Assembly: GCF_037023755.1 (NCBI RefSeq)
Contig: NZ_CP146100.1
Coordinates: 3,751,501-3,815,500, forward strand
Direction of reading: 5' to 3'
Source: Saccharopolyspora sp. SCSIO 74807
GTDB lineage: Bacteria; Actinomycetota; Actinomycetes; Mycobacteriales; Pseudonocardiaceae
Length of the DNA stretch: 64,000 nucleotides
Shown here: one piece after another, positions 49,071 to 59,397 of the stretch
Position numbering within the stretch: position 1 is the first letter of the stretch
Layout: every line of letters starts with the position of its first letter
Position numbers and translations under genes: made by a program
The notes under the pieces: model-generated
Seen by the model: the letters and a program-made list of their open reading frames with translations, nothing else
What the model was told of the DNA's origin: nothing
Databases searched by the model: none

Positions 49071-50059
49071 GCGCTGCCTTCCACCGCTTCCGCGGGCTGC
49101 TCGTGCTGCTGCTCCGGGTGCTCGTCCGGTCCGGGCTCCGCGCCGCGGCGGATACCCGCCAGGCCGCCCAAGGTCGCCTCGTAGATCTCGTCCGCGTCCA
49201 GCCTGCGCAGCTCCTCGGCGAGGCAGTCCCGCACCTCGCGGCGCTGCAGCGCGATCCGGCGATCCGGCTGTCCTGGCTGGGTCAGCGTACCGACCTTGCC
49301 GTCCGGGCGGAGGATCTTGATCGAGCCCGACGGGCGGCGCAGCTCGGCCGAGACGATGCCCGGCCCGCGCGGGTGCTCCTCGCGCTGCACCGGCACGTTC
49401 AGGTAGGCGCCCAGCCAAGCCGCGAGCAGATCGGTCGACGGCGAATCCGGCGCGCCGCTGACGACCGCGGAAGTGATCGCCTCGTAGGGCGGCAGGTCCA
49501 GCGCCGCGGTCAGCATCGCCCGCCACGAGGTCAGCCGCGTCCACGCCAGGTCGGTGTCGCCCTCGGTGTAGGAACGCAGCCGCGTCTGCAGCGTCGCGAT
49601 CGGGTCGTCCTCGGCCGCGGCGTCGGTGATCCGGCGGTGCGACAGCTGCCCGATCGGATCCGCGCCGGGACTCTCCGGCGCGTCGTGCGGCCACCACGCC
49701 ACCACCGGCGCGTCCGGCAGCAGCAGCGGCACCACCGAACCGGCGCCCTCGTCGGCCAGCTCCCCGTACAGCCGCAGCACCACGACCTCGGAGGCACCGG
49801 CGTCGCCGCCGATGCGGATCTGGGCGTCCAGCCGCGGAGCGGCCTCCTTGGCGCCGCGCGCGACGACGATCACCCGCGCCGGGTGCTCCCGGCTGGCCTC
49901 GTTGGCGGCTTGGATGGCAGGTTCGGTCTCCGCGCCGTCGCCGGTGACGATCACCAGCGTCAGCACCCGGCCGAGCGCGACCGCGCCACCGGTCTCGCGC
50001 AGCTCGACCATCTTCTTGTTGACCTGCGAAGTCGTGGTCGAAGGCAGGTCGATGATCAC
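49067..50059 (-). CDS. opcA: Glucose-6-phosphate dehydrogenase assembly protein OpcA
   Basis: A 330-residue protein required for full glucose-6-phosphate dehydrogenase activity in cyanobacteria and actinobacteria. It starts VIIDLPSTTTSQVNKKMVEL and contains VVPLLLPDAPVVAWWPHD, LAWTRLTSWRAMLTAALD and SIKILRPDGKVGTLTQPG. The C-terminus is a Glu/Gln/Pro-rich tail. GTG preceded by GGAGGCGACC; it overlaps both zwf upstream and pgl downstream by 4 bp. Confidence 0.94.
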   Translation of the reverse strand: MIIDLPSTTTSQVNKKMVELRETGGAVALGRVLTLVIVTGDGAETEPAIQAANEASREHPARVIVVARGAKEAAPRLDAQIRIGGDAGASEVVVLRLYGELADEGAGSVVPLLLPDAPVVAWWPHDAPESPGADPIGQLSHRRITDAAAEDDPIATLQTRLRSYTEGDTDLAWTRLTSWRAMLTAALDLPPYEAITSAVVSGAPDSPSTDLLAAWLGAYLNVPVQREEHPRGPGIVSAELRRPSGSIKILRPDGKVGTLTQPGQPDRRIALQRREVRDCLAEELRRLDADEIYEATLGGLAGIRRGAEPGPDEHPEQQHEQPAEAVEGSA

Positions 50060-51591
50060 GGTCGCCTCCAGGCACGTCCGGTTCGGTTGAGCATCTCGTC
50101 CGCCGACGGCGGTCCCCAGGTGCCCGCCTTGTAGTCCTCCGGCGTCCCGTGCGCCGCCCAGTAGTCCAGCACCGGGTCGAGGATCTTCCAGGACTGCTCG
50201 ACCTCGGCGTTGACCGGGAACAGCGACGGCTCGCCGAGCAGCACGTCCAGGATCAGCCGCTCGTAGGCCTCCGGGGACGACTCGGTGAACGCGTGGCCGT
50301 AGCCGAAGTCCATCGTCACGTCGCGCACCTCCATCGAGGTGCCCGGCACCTTGGAACCGAAGCGCATCGTCACGCCCTCGTCCGGCTGCACCCGGATCAC
50401 CAGCGCGTTCTGCCCGAGCTCCTCGGTCATGGTGTCGTCGAAGGGCAGGTGCGGGGCGCGCTTGAACACCACCGCGATCTCGGTGACCCTGCGGCCCAGC
50501 CGCTTGCCGGTGCGCAGGTAGAACGGCACGCCAGCCCAGCGGCGGCTCTCCACCTCGAGGGTGATCGCCGCGAACGTCTCGGTGGTCGAGTCCGAGCTGA
50601 ACCCGCCCTCCTCGTGCAGGCCCGGCACCAGCGAACCGCCCTGCCAGCCGCCGGTGTACTGGCCGCGCGCGGTGGTCTCGGCGAACGGGCCGACCGGCTT
50701 GGTCGCCGAGAGCACCTTCAGCTTCTCCGCGCGCAGGTCCTGCGGCGAGAAGCTGACCGGCTCCTCCATCGCGGTCAGCGCCATCAGCTGCAGCAGGTGG
50801 TTCTGGATCACGTCGCGGGCCGCGCCGATGCCGTCGTAGTAGCCCGCGCGCCCGCCGAGCCCGATGTCCTCGGCCATCGTGATCTGCACGTGGTCCACGT
50901 AGTGCGCGTTCCACAGCGGCTCGAACATCTGGTTCGCGAACCGCAGCGCCATGATGTTCTGCACCGTCTCCTTGCCGAGGTAGTGGTCGATGCGGAACAC
51001 CGACTCCTCGGGGAAGACGTCGTTGACGATGCCGTTGAGCTCCTGGGCGCTTTCCAGGTCGTGCCCGAACGGCTTCTCGATCACGATACGGCGCCACTGG
51101 TCCGGGGTCTGGTCGGTCAGCCCGGAACGGGACAGCTGGGTCAGCACCGTCGGGAACGCCGAGGGCGGCACCGACAGGTAGAAGGCGTGGTTGCCGCCGG
51201 TGCCGCGCTCCTTGTCGAGCTGCTTGACGGTCTCGGCGAGCCGGTCGAACGCGGCCGGGTCGTCGAACGAGCCCGGTACGAAGCGGATGCCCTCGGCCAG
51301 CCGGTTCCACACGCTCTCGTGGAACGGCGTGCGCGCGTGCTCCTTGACCGCCTCGTAGACGACCTGCATGAAGTCCTGGTCTTCCCAGTCCCGCCGGGCG
51401 AACCCGGTCAGCGCGAAGCCCGGCGGCAGCAGCCCGCGGTTGGCCAGGTCGTAGATCGCGGGCATCAGCTTCTTGCGGGACAGGTCCCCGGTCACGCCGA
51501 AGATCGTCAGGCCGGACGGCCCGGCGATCCGCGGCAGCCGCTTGTCGCGCGGATCCCGTAGCGGGTTGCGCGGGAGATCTTGGGAGCTCAC
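50056..51591 (-). CDS. zwf: Glucose-6-phosphate 1-dehydrogenase
   Basis: First enzyme of the oxidative pentose phosphate pathway, a major NADPH source. 511 residues; the nucleotide site is GVTGDLSRKKL (32-42) and the catalytic signature RIDHYLGKE (200-208). Also FANQMFEPLWNAHYVDHVQI and FYLRTGKRLGRR. GTG start at 51591 overlaps the pgi stop. Together with opcA and pgl it forms a fully coupled oxidative branch. Confidence 0.97.
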   Translation of the reverse strand: MSSQDLPRNPLRDPRDKRLPRIAGPSGLTIFGVTGDLSRKKLMPAIYDLANRGLLPPGFALTGFARRDWEDQDFMQVVYEAVKEHARTPFHESVWNRLAEGIRFVPGSFDDPAAFDRLAETVKQLDKERGTGGNHAFYLSVPPSAFPTVLTQLSRSGLTDQTPDQWRRIVIEKPFGHDLESAQELNGIVNDVFPEESVFRIDHYLGKETVQNIMALRFANQMFEPLWNAHYVDHVQITMAEDIGLGGRAGYYDGIGAARDVIQNHLLQLMALTAMEEPVSFSPQDLRAEKLKVLSATKPVGPFAETTARGQYTGGWQGGSLVPGLHEEGGFSSDSTTETFAAITLEVESRRWAGVPFYLRTGKRLGRRVTEIAVVFKRAPHLPFDDTMTEELGQNALVIRVQPDEGVTMRFGSKVPGTSMEVRDVTMDFGYGHAFTESSPEAYERLILDVLLGEPSLFPVNAEVEQSWKILDPVLDYWAAHGTPEDYKAGTWGPPSADEMLNRTGRAWRRP

Positions 51592-53222
51592 GCCCCACCC
51601 CTCTCGTCTTGCAGGTCCTGCACGGCCTTGACCAGCTCGACCAGGCCCGCGGCCCGGTCGGTCAGGTGCAGCCGCAGCACCGGGCGGCTGTGCTGGGCCA
51701 GGACCTGACCGTCGCCCAGTGCCTGCGCGCGCTGCAGCACCGCCAGCGAGTACGGCCGGTCCGGGACGTCCAGGTCTTCCTCGGATTCGCCGGTGATCTG
51801 CAGGAACGCGCCGTTCTGGTGGCCGCCCTTGTGGTACTGCCCGGTGGAGTGCAGGAAGCGCGGACCCCACCCGAAAGTCGTCTGCGAACCGGTGCGGCGG
51901 GCCAGCTCGGGCCGCAGCACCGCCGCCGAAGCGTCGTCCAGCCGGTCCAGGTACGCCTGCACCGCGAGGTAGCCGCTGCTCGGCGCGGACTTCACGAACG
52001 CGCGCAGCGCCTCGGAGACGGTGCCGACTCCGGCGCTGAACCACTCACCGCTGGCGTACACCTCGATCGAGCCGTCGACCAGCGACGGAGTCGTCACCGG
52101 GCCGCCCGCCGGGCCGTCCAGCAGCGCGCGGGAGGCCTGCTTCGCGGCTTCCACGTCGGGCTGGTCGAACGGGTTGATCTCCAGCAGCCTGCCCACCAGC
52201 GCGGTGGCGAACTCCCACAGCAGGAACTGCGCGCCCAGCGGGCCGCGGGTCACCAGCTGCGCGCCGGCGACCTGGCCGCCGATCGCGACGGTCGTGGCGT
52301 CCGGCCCGGCGTCGGCGAAACCGGGTGCGTCGGCGTTCTCCACGACCACCGGCAGCAGGCCGGTGCCTTCCTTGCCGGTCGACTCGGCGATCAGCTGCTC
52401 GGCCCAGTCGCCGAAACCGGGGATGCCGGAGCCGCCGTCGGCCAGCACCACCTTCTCCGCGCCGCGTCCGTGCGCCGCGCCCCAGGCCGCGGCGAGCCGG
52501 GTCGCCGGGTTGTCCGCGTCATCGATGCTGACCGACCGGAACGCGGCGGCCGCGTCGTCCAGCAGCGTCGCGATGTCCGCGCCCGCCAGCCCGGCAGGGA
52601 CCAGCCCGAACGCGGTCAGCGCGGAGTAGCGCCCGCCCACGTGCGGATCAGCGGTGAACACCCGCCGGTAGCCCGCTTCGTGCGCGGCGGACTCCATCGG
52701 TGACCCCGGGTCGGTGACCACCACGATGCGGGTTGCGGGATCGATTCCGTTCGCGGTGAACGCCGCCTCGAAGATGCGGCGGTGGCTGTCGGTCTCGACC
52801 GTGCTGCCCGACTTCGACGAGACCACCAGCACGGTGCTGTCCAGGTCGCCGGACAGCGCGTCGCCGACCTGCCCCGGATCGGTCGTGTCCAGCACCGTCA
52901 GCGGCACCCCGGCCGCGGCGGTGATCACCTCCGGCGCCAGCGAGGAGCCGCCCATGCCCGCCAGCACGATCCGGTCCAGGCCCTCGGACCGCAGCTCGGC
53001 GTGCAGCGCCTCGATCTCGGCGACCAGCGGGCGGGAGCTCTCGTGCAGCGTCGTCCAGGACAGCCGGATGGACGCCTCGTCCTCGGCTTCCGCGCCCCAC
53101 AGCGTGGCGTCGCCCGCCGCCAGCTTGCTCGCAACCGCGTCGGCGGTGAGGTCCGCGGCCAGCGGCCGGGATTCGCCCGCCAGGCCCTCGTCTGCGATCT
53201 CGACTGAAGTTTCGGTTGCCAT
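51588..53222 (-). CDS. pgi: Glucose-6-phosphate isomerase, actinobacterial divergent form
   Basis: A 544-residue SIS-domain isomerase located within the pentose phosphate operon. Motifs are VLAGMGGSSLAPEVI, VVSSKSGSTVETDS, FDQPDVEAAKQASR and a C-terminal lysine-rich active-site stretch HSTGQYHKGG. It differs from the classic Pgi family and is the type found beside zwf in several actinobacteria; a second, housekeeping pgi may exist elsewhere. ATG start with AAGGAAGCAG upstream. tal lies 133 bp upstream. Confidence 0.85.
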   Translation of the reverse strand: MATETSVEIADEGLAGESRPLAADLTADAVASKLAAGDATLWGAEAEDEASIRLSWTTLHESSRPLVAEIEALHAELRSEGLDRIVLAGMGGSSLAPEVITAAAGVPLTVLDTTDPGQVGDALSGDLDSTVLVVSSKSGSTVETDSHRRIFEAAFTANGIDPATRIVVVTDPGSPMESAAHEAGYRRVFTADPHVGGRYSALTAFGLVPAGLAGADIATLLDDAAAAFRSVSIDDADNPATRLAAAWGAAHGRGAEKVVLADGGSGIPGFGDWAEQLIAESTGKEGTGLLPVVVENADAPGFADAGPDATTVAIGGQVAGAQLVTRGPLGAQFLLWEFATALVGRLLEINPFDQPDVEAAKQASRALLDGPAGGPVTTPSLVDGSIEVYASGEWFSAGVGTVSEALRAFVKSAPSSGYLAVQAYLDRLDDASAAVLRPELARRTGSQTTFGWGPRFLHSTGQYHKGGHQNGAFLQITGESEEDLDVPDRPYSLAVLQRAQALGDGQVLAQHSRPVLRLHLTDRAAGLVELVKAVQDLQDERGGA

Positions 53223-53355
53223 CTGCTTCCTTGTGCTCTCGATGATCGGACGTTCGGCGACGGCAGCGGTGGTTGTCGGGACATCGCCGGAGCGCGGCGG
53301 TCCCGGCGGCCGGGGTGCGCGAGCCCGGCGGACCCGCGCACCCCGGCCGAGCCGG

Positions 53356-54459
53356 TTACTTCCCGGCCTGGTCGAGCTGCTCGCGCACCGTGTCGAGCAG
53401 TTCCTCCCAGGACTTCTCGAACTTCTCCACGCCCTCGCGCTCCAGCACCGCGAACACGTCGTCGAGGTCGATGCCCGCATCGGTCAGCTCGTCGAACACC
53501 CGCTGCGAGGCGTCCTTGGTGCCGCTGACCTGGTCACCGGCGACCTGCGCGTGATCGGCGGTGGCGAACAGGGTGGCCTCCGGCATGGTGTTGACCGTGT
53601 TCGGCGCCACCAGCTGGTCGACGTAGCGGGTGTCGGAGTAGGACGGGTCCTTCACGCCGGTCGAGGCCCACAGCGGGCGCTGCGGCTTCGCACCGGCGGC
53701 GGCCAGCGCCTTGAACCGGTCGGAGGCGAAGACCTCCTCGTAGGCGGCGTAGGCCAGCCGCGCGTTCGCGATCGCGGCCTTGCCCTGCAGGTCCGCGCCG
53801 CCCTCGACGCCGTCGAGCCGCTTGTCGATCTCGGCGTCCACCCGGGAGACGAAGAACGACGCCACCGAGGCGATCTTGGCCAGGTCGTGGCCGTTGGCCT
53901 TGGCCTGCTCCAGACCGGCCAGGTAGGCGTCCATGACGTCCCGGTAGCGCTCCACCGAGAAGATCAGCGTCACGTTCACGCTGACCCCTTCGGCCAGCGC
54001 GCGGGTGATCGCGGGCAGGCCCTCCACGGTGGCGGGGATCTTCACCATCAGGTTCGGCCGGTCCACGGCCTTCCACAGCTCGAGCGCCTCGGCGACGGTG
54101 CGCTCGGTGTCGTGCGCCAGCCGCGGGTCGACCTCCAGCGAGACCCGGCCGTCCGCACCCGCCTCGTAGACGTTGCGGAACACGTCGGCGGCGTCGCGCA
54201 CGTCCTTGGTGGTCAGCTCGCGGACCGTGTCGTCCACCCCGGCGCCGCGGGCGGCCAGGTCGCGGACCTGGTCGTTGTAGTCGGCGGCGTTCGACAGCGC
54301 CTTCGCGAAGATCGTCGGGTTGCTGGTCACGCCCACGACCGCGTAATCGTTGATCAACTCGGTCAGGTTGCCGGACGTGATCCGCTGGCGGGACAGGTCG
54401 TCCAGCCAGATCGCCACGCCCGCATCGCTGAGCGCGGTGAGGTTCTGGTTCTCGGTCAC
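53356..54459 (-). CDS. tal: Transaldolase
   Basis: Transfers a dihydroxyacetone unit in the non-oxidative pentose phosphate pathway via a Lys Schiff base. 367 residues; the catalytic Lys140 is in [10 protein letters not shown], with [14 protein letters not shown] and [23 protein letters not shown] 54459 has GGAGGT 6 nt upstream; an in-frame GTG at 54477 overlapping the tkt stop is the alternative. Confidence 0.96.
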   Translation of the reverse strand: MTENQNLTALSDAGVAIWLDDLSRQRITSGNLTELINDYAVVGVTSNPTIFAKALSNAADYNDQVRDLAARGAGVDDTVRELTTKDVRDAADVFRNVYEAGADGRVSLEVDPRLAHDTERTVAEALELWKAVDRPNLMVKIPATVEGLPAITRALAEGVSVNVTLIFSVERYRDVMDAYLAGLEQAKANGHDLAKIASVASFFVSRVDAEIDKRLDGVEGGADLQGKAAIANARLAYAAYEEVFASDRFKALAAAGAKPQRPLWASTGVKDPSYSDTRYVDQLVAPNTVNTMPEATLFATADHAQVAGDQVSGTKDASQRVFDELTDAGIDLDDVFAVLEREGVEKFEKSWEELLDTVREQLDQAGK

Positions 54460-54473
54460 TGCACTACCTCCAC

Positions 54474-56573
54474 TCACGCTTGGGAGCGCGCGTTGTCCAG
54501 GCTCCGCCGGGCGGCGTCGGTGACCGCGCCGGTGGTGAACCCGAACTTCTCGAACAGGGTCTTGTAGTCCGCCGAAGCGCCGAAGTGCTCGATCGAGACG
54601 ATCTCACCCGCGTCCTTGACGAACCGGTACCAGGACTGGGCGATGCCCGCCTCGACCGCGACCCGGGCGCGCACCGACGGCGGCAGCACCTGCTCGCGGT
54701 AGGACCGGTCCTGCCGGTCGAACCACTCCACGCACGGCATGGACACCACACGAGTGGCAACGCCCTCGTCCTCGAGGATCTTCCTGGCCTCGACCGCGAG
54801 CTGCACCTCCGAACCGGTGGCGATGAGCACCAGCTCCGGCGCGCCGTTGGCCGCCTCGGCCAGCACGTATCCGCCCTTGGCCACGCCATCGGCGTCGGTG
54901 CCCTCCAGGGTCGGCACGCCCTGCCGGGTCAGCGCCAGCCCGGCCGGGCCGCTGGTGTCCTCCAGCACGGCCTTCCAGGCGTGCGCGGTCTCGTTCGCGT
55001 CCGCCGGGCGGACCACCGACAGGCCGGGGATCGCGCGCAGCGCGGAGAGCTGCTCGATCGGCTGGTGCGTCGGGCCGTCCTCGCCGAGGCCGATCGAGTC
55101 GTGCGTCCACACGTAGACGACCGGGGCGCGCATCAGCGCCGCCAGCCGCACGGCCGGGCGCATGTAGTCGCTGAAGATCAGGAACGTGCCGCCGTAGGGG
55201 CGGGTGCCGCCGTGCAGCGCGATGCCGTTGAGGATCGAGCCCATCGCGTGCTCGCGGACGCCGAAGTGCAGCGTGCGGCCGTAGGGCTGGGCCGGCCACA
55301 TCTCGGTGGAGATGTGCGCGGGGCCGAACGAGTCGACGCCCTTCATCGTGGTGTTGTTGCTCTCGGCGAGGTCCGCCGAGCCGCCCCACAGCTCCGGCAG
55401 CACGTCGGCCAGCGCGCCGAGGATCTCGCCGGATGCCTTGCGGGTGGCGATGCCCTTGCCGTCGGCCTCCCAGCTGGGCAGCTTCTCCTGCCAGCCCGCG
55501 GGCAGCTCGCGGGTGCGCATGCGGTTGAGCAGCGCCTCCCGGTCCGGGTTCGCCGCGGCCCAGTTGTCGTAGCTCTTCTGCCACTCGGCGTGGGAGGTCT
55601 TGGCGCGGTCGACGACCTGGCGGGCGTGCGAGAGCACCTCGTCGGAGATCTCGAAGGACTTCTCCGGGTCGAAGCCCAGCTCCTTCTTGATCCCGGCGAC
55701 CTCGTCGTCGCCCAGCGCGGCGCCGTGCGCCTTGCCGGAGTTCATCTTGTTCGGGGCGGGGTAGCCGATGACGGTGCGCAGCACGATCAGCGTCGGCTGG
55801 TCCGGTTTGCCCTTCGCGGCGTCGAGCGCGTCGAGGATGCTGGAGACGTCTTCGCCGCCGTCGACGGTGATCACGTGCCAGCCGTAGGCTTCGTAGCGCT
55901 TGGCGGTGTCCTCGGACAGGGCGATCTTGGTGTCGTCCTCGATGGAGATCTCGTTGGCGTCGTAGATCACCGTGAGGTTGCCGAGTTGCTGGGTGCCGGC
56001 GAGCGAGGAGGCTTCGGAGGTCACGCCTTCCTCGATGTCGCCGTCGGAGGCGATCACGTAGATCTGGTGGTCGAACGGGCTTTCGCCGGGGGCGGCCTCG
56101 GGGTCCAGCAGGCCCCGCTCGCGGCGGGCCGCGATCGCCATGCCCACCCCGTTGGCCAGGCCCTGGCCCAGCGGGCCGGTCGTGGTCTCGACGCCGGGGG
56201 TGTGCCAGTACTCCGGGTGGCCGGGAGTCTTGGAATCCCACGTGCGCAGCGACTTGATGTCGTCCAGCTCCAGGCCGTAGCCGGACAGGAACAACTGCAA
56301 GTACAGCGTGAGGCTCGAATGCCCGGCCGAGAGCACGAACCGGTCGCGGCCGACCCAGTCGGGGTCGGCGGGGTCGTGCCGCATTACCCGCTGGAACAGC
56401 GCGTACGCGGTGGGGGCCAGGCTCATTGCGGTACCCGGGTGCCCACTGCCGCATTTCTCGACCGCATCGGCGGCCAGCACCCGGATCGTGTCCACGGCGC
56501 GCTGGTCCAGCTCGGTCCAGTCTGCGGGCAGTCGCTTGGTGGTCAAGCGGGCAAGATCGTCGGTGACGGACAC
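54474..56573 (-). CDS. tkt: Transketolase
   Basis: Thiamine-diphosphate enzyme moving two-carbon units between pentose phosphate pathway sugars. 699 residues; the thiamine site includes [11 protein letters not shown] (41-51) and [16 protein letters not shown], the catalytic Glu region is [11 protein letters not shown], and [15 protein letters not shown] carries the substrate His. First gene of the minus-strand operon, so its promoter must lie in the 650-bp gap shared with ctaB. GTG start. Confidence 0.97.
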   Translation of the reverse strand: MSVTDDLARLTTKRLPADWTELDQRAVDTIRVLAADAVEKCGSGHPGTAMSLAPTAYALFQRVMRHDPADPDWVGRDRFVLSAGHSSLTLYLQLFLSGYGLELDDIKSLRTWDSKTPGHPEYWHTPGVETTTGPLGQGLANGVGMAIAARRERGLLDPEAAPGESPFDHQIYVIASDGDIEEGVTSEASSLAGTQQLGNLTVIYDANEISIEDDTKIALSEDTAKRYEAYGWHVITVDGGEDVSSILDALDAAKGKPDQPTLIVLRTVIGYPAPNKMNSGKAHGAALGDDEVAGIKKELGFDPEKSFEISDEVLSHARQVVDRAKTSHAEWQKSYDNWAAANPDREALLNRMRTRELPAGWQEKLPSWEADGKGIATRKASGEILGALADVLPELWGGSADLAESNNTTMKGVDSFGPAHISTEMWPAQPYGRTLHFGVREHAMGSILNGIALHGGTRPYGGTFLIFSDYMRPAVRLAALMRAPVVYVWTHDSIGLGEDGPTHQPIEQLSALRAIPGLSVVRPADANETAHAWKAVLEDTSGPAGLALTRQGVPTLEGTDADGVAKGGYVLAEAANGAPELVLIATGSEVQLAVEARKILEDEGVATRVVSMPCVEWFDRQDRSYREQVLPPSVRARVAVEAGIAQSWYRFVKDAGEIVSIEHFGASADYKTLFEKFGFTTGAVTDAARRSLDNARSQA

Positions 56574-57220
56574 GGACGCAGCTCCAGTTTCCCTCGAAGC
56601 GGTCCGTGCACGGATCCGGCGCGTCGCTTCCGGACCCGTTCGGACCGCAGTTATCCCTTGTCCAGCGGGCAGCCTAGTCGTGCCCCGGTGGGCACCCGGC
56701 GGCCCGTCTGAATTGATGCGGCCCCCTCACTCGGGTGAGAGGATCACCGGTTCGGCCCGCGGACGGGCAAGCCCCGACCGAGCCGGTCCCGACCGCCCGC
56801 CGCCGACCGGTTCCCGCACGTCAGAGCCTCGCGGCGGTGCGGTGATCACGCCCGGTGATCTCGCCGTTACCGGCCCTGTCGCAGGCGGCGCACTGCGGAT
56901 CCCAACGGAATTCCCGGGTGCGGCGCGCGGCATGTCTTGTTTCGGTCGGTGCTCCGGCGGACCCGTCGCGTGCAACGGCGCGCGCCGGGTGCGGCATTCC
57001 GAGGCCCGGTCGTTCCGGACACCGGGTGCCGCAGCAGCCGGGCGTCCCGGTGCACCGCCTCGGCCGAAGACCCAACGCCACGATACCGGCACTCCGGGTC
57101 GTCGAGTCGGCGAGTGCGGTGGGCCAGGGACCCTGCGGCGGCGGTGGGGTGTAGCGCGCCTACTATTCAGCCGGTCGGCCGCCGTCGTTCCCGCGGCCAC
57201 CCCGACTGACTAGGAGCCCC
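56574..57220. other. Long divergent gap between tkt and the ctaB leader ORF
   Basis: No supported gene over about 650 bp, although several GC-driven frames are open. It contains a small hairpin (CTCAC-TCGG-GTGAG near 56727-56740). The right end has a TACTAT box at 57161-57166 that is a possible -10 for the ctaB leader. The left end must drive tkt. The length is unusual for this compact window. Confidence 0.5.
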
Positions 57221-57370
57221 ATGCCTTCGGTGCGTCCCGCCTCGGGCAGTCCCTCCGCGCGCGGTCGCGCCGCAGGCCCGGCCGGTCGCTTCCGGAGATC
57301 CGGTGCGGGACCGCCGGGGACGCTGTTGGGAGGCAGCGCGGCGCTGCCGCGAGGTGGTGCTGCCTCGTGA
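57221..57370 (+). CDS. 49-codon leader ORF coupled to ctaB
   Basis: ATG at 57221 is preceded by AGGAG (57212-57216). The frame runs 49 codons to a TGA that overlaps the ctaB GTG as GTGA (57367-57370), the same 4-bp coupling used by real gene pairs here. The product is rich in Gly, Ala, Pro, Arg and Ser ([20 protein letters not shown] at the start) with no recognisable domain. It may be a leader whose translation opens the ctaB start rather than a functional protein. The frame is open partly because of high GC, so confidence is moderate. Confidence 0.4.
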   Translation: MPSVRPASGSPSARGRAAGPAGRFRRSGAGPPGTLLGGSAALPRGGAAS

Positions 57371-58299
57371 CCACCACCGCCGCGCCGAACCGGCACGCCA
57401 GGCACCCGGGGGAGTTGCTTCGGGCCTACCTCGGCCTGCTCAAACCGCGAGTGATCGAGCTGCTGCTGGTCACCACCATCCCGGCGATGCTGCTTGCGCA
57501 GCGCGGCATCCCGTCGCCGTGGCTGGTGCTGTGCACGCTCGTCGGCGGGACGCTGGCCGCGGGCAGCGCCAACGCGCTCAACTGCGTCGCCGACGCGGAC
57601 ATCGACCAGGTCATGCAGCGCACCCGGGCGCGCCCGCTGGTGCGGCACACCGTGTCGAACCGGCACGCGCTGGTGTTCGGCGTCGCGCTCGGGCTCGGAT
57701 CGTTCGGCTTCCTGTGGGCCACCGCGAACCTGCTGGCCGCGGTGCTGGCGGTGGCCACCATCCTGTTCTACGTCCTGATCTACACGCTGGTGCTCAAACG
57801 CCGCACGGCGCAGAACATCGTCTGGGGCGGCGCCGCGGGCTGCATGCCGGTGGTGATCGGCTGGGCCGGTGTGACCGGGCGGGTGGACTGGCCTGCGCTG
57901 GTGATGTTCGGGATCGTCTTCTTCTGGACGCCGCCGCACACCTGGGCGCTGGCGATGAAGTACAAGGCCGACTACGAGCGCGCCGGAATCCCGATGCTGC
58001 CGGTGGTCGCCGAGCCGACCTACGTGTCGCGGCAGATCCTGGCCTACAGCTGGTTGATGGTGCTCTGGACGCTGCTGCTGGCTCCGGCGGCGGGGTGGCT
58101 CTACGCCGCGTTCGCGGTGCTGTCCGGGGCCTGGTTCCTGTGGCTGGCGCACCGGCTGCACACCGCGACCAAGCGGGGTGAGCGAACCAAGCCGATGCGG
58201 CTGTTCCACATGTCCAACACGTACCTGATGATCGTCTGCGTGGCGTTGGCGGTGGATTCCGCGCTCGGGCTGCCCGTGCTCGGGTGGCCTTCGATCTGA
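57367..58299 (+). CDS. ctaB: Protoheme IX farnesyltransferase
   Basis: Converts heme B to heme O, the step before heme A, for cytochrome oxidase. The 310-residue UbiA-family membrane enzyme has about eight or nine helices and the prenyl-diphosphate-binding motifs [12 protein letters not shown] and [29 protein letters not shown] and [17 protein letters not shown] are diagnostic. GTG start overlaps the upstream short ORF. ctaA, the next enzyme, is 4 kb downstream on the opposite strand. Confidence 0.95.
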   Translation: MTTTAAPNRHARHPGELLRAYLGLLKPRVIELLLVTTIPAMLLAQRGIPSPWLVLCTLVGGTLAAGSANALNCVADADIDQVMQRTRARPLVRHTVSNRHALVFGVALGLGSFGFLWATANLLAAVLAVATILFYVLIYTLVLKRRTAQNIVWGGAAGCMPVVIGWAGVTGRVDWPALVMFGIVFFWTPPHTWALAMKYKADYERAGIPMLPVVAEPTYVSRQILAYSWLMVLWTLLLAPAAGWLYAAFAVLSGAWFLWLAHRLHTATKRGERTKPMRLFHMSNTYLMIVCVALAVDSALGLPVLGWPSI

Positions 58300-58373
58300 T
58301 CCGCGCGAGTGCGGCCGCGCGAGCGCCGCGCATGAGACGGTATCGCCGGATCTCGATCTGCGGAGGAATGGCG

Positions 58374-59375
58374 ATGACCGGCGAACTGCCCGCGCAGCAG
58401 CGGCGGGCACTGGAACGTCTCGTGGAGCGCGGCACGCTCACCGCGCAGCAGTCCGAGGCGGTGCAGGCCGAACTGGCCGCCGAAACCGGTCCGCAGCGGG
58501 CCGGCGGCCTTTGGGAAGTGCTCGGCTACGCGGGCGGGGCGTTGGTGCTCGGTGGTGCCGGGCTGCTGCTGGGCATGTCGTGGGAGGAACTCTCCCGCGC
58601 CGTGCGGGCGGGACTGCTCGCCGCGGCCACGATCTTGCTGGTGGCCGTCGGGCTGTTCATCGCGAACGGGCCGCGCGGTGTGCACGAACTCGCGGTGGAA
58701 GCGCCGTCGCGGCGCAGCCGCATCGTGTCGGTGTTGTTCGCGCTGGCCTCCGGGACCGCGGCGATGACCGTGGGCAGCGGCATCGAGGACGCGGCGGGGG
58801 TGGACGTCTCGCTGGTGGCGACGCTGGCCGGTACGGCGGTGGCCGCGTCGGCCACCGCCGCGCTGCCGTCGTTGCCGCTGCTGCTGGCCACCGGGGCGTT
58901 CGCGTACGGCCTCGCGCTGTCGATCACCGACGGCTGGACCGGCGGCCAGCTGCCCCAGATGGTGCTGCTCATCCTGCTCGGCCTGGTGTGGGCCGCGTTG
59001 AGCGTCGGCGGAGTGCTCGACCTGCCGTCCCGCGACCGGGCCGGGCGGATCCGGCGGGAAACCGGGCTCGGCATCGCCGCGGCCATCGCGCTGTCCGGAG
59101 CGCAGTGGACGATCGGCGACGACCAGGCGATCAGCTACGGCACCACGTTCGTGCTGGCGGTGGCGTGCTTCGCCGCGTACCTGCGGCTGCGTTCGGCGGT
59201 GCTGCTGGTGTTCGGCGTCGTGGGCATGACCCTGGCCGTGCCGGAGGCGGTCTACCACTGGACCGACGGCGCGCTCGGCGGGCCGCTGATCGTGCTGCTG
59301 GTGGGCGCGGTGCTGCTCGCCGTCGGCGGCTTCGGGCTGCGGTTGCGCAACCGGGTCGGCTCCGGCCCGGACTGA
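58374..59375 (+). CDS. Multi-pass membrane protein (DUF2157-like)
   Basis: A 333-residue protein of unknown function. The N-terminal 45 residues form an amphipathic cytoplasmic segment (LPAQQRRALERLVERGTLTA). About nine to ten hydrophobic helices follow, beginning VLGYAGGALVLGGAGLLLG, resembling DUF2157-type membrane proteins. ATG 58374 has GGAGGA 8 nt upstream; ATG 58368 is too close to it. It lies 74 bp after ctaB and converges tightly on qor. Confidence 0.65.
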   Translation: MTGELPAQQRRALERLVERGTLTAQQSEAVQAELAAETGPQRAGGLWEVLGYAGGALVLGGAGLLLGMSWEELSRAVRAGLLAAATILLVAVGLFIANGPRGVHELAVEAPSRRSRIVSVLFALASGTAAMTVGSGIEDAAGVDVSLVATLAGTAVAASATAALPSLPLLLATGAFAYGLALSITDGWTGGQLPQMVLLILLGLVWAALSVGGVLDLPSRDRAGRIRRETGLGIAAAIALSGAQWTIGDDQAISYGTTFVLAVACFAAYLRLRSAVLLVFGVVGMTLAVPEAVYHWTDGALGGPLIVLLVGAVLLAVGGFGLRLRNRVGSGPD

Positions 59376-59397
59376 GCCCGGGCCGGAGCCGCATCGA

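Noticed and set aside
56727-57200. 157-codon minus-strand frame in the tkt-ctaB gap
   Set aside because: No SD, no family resemblance, Arg/Pro-rich composition; the overlapping plus-strand frames are equally open.
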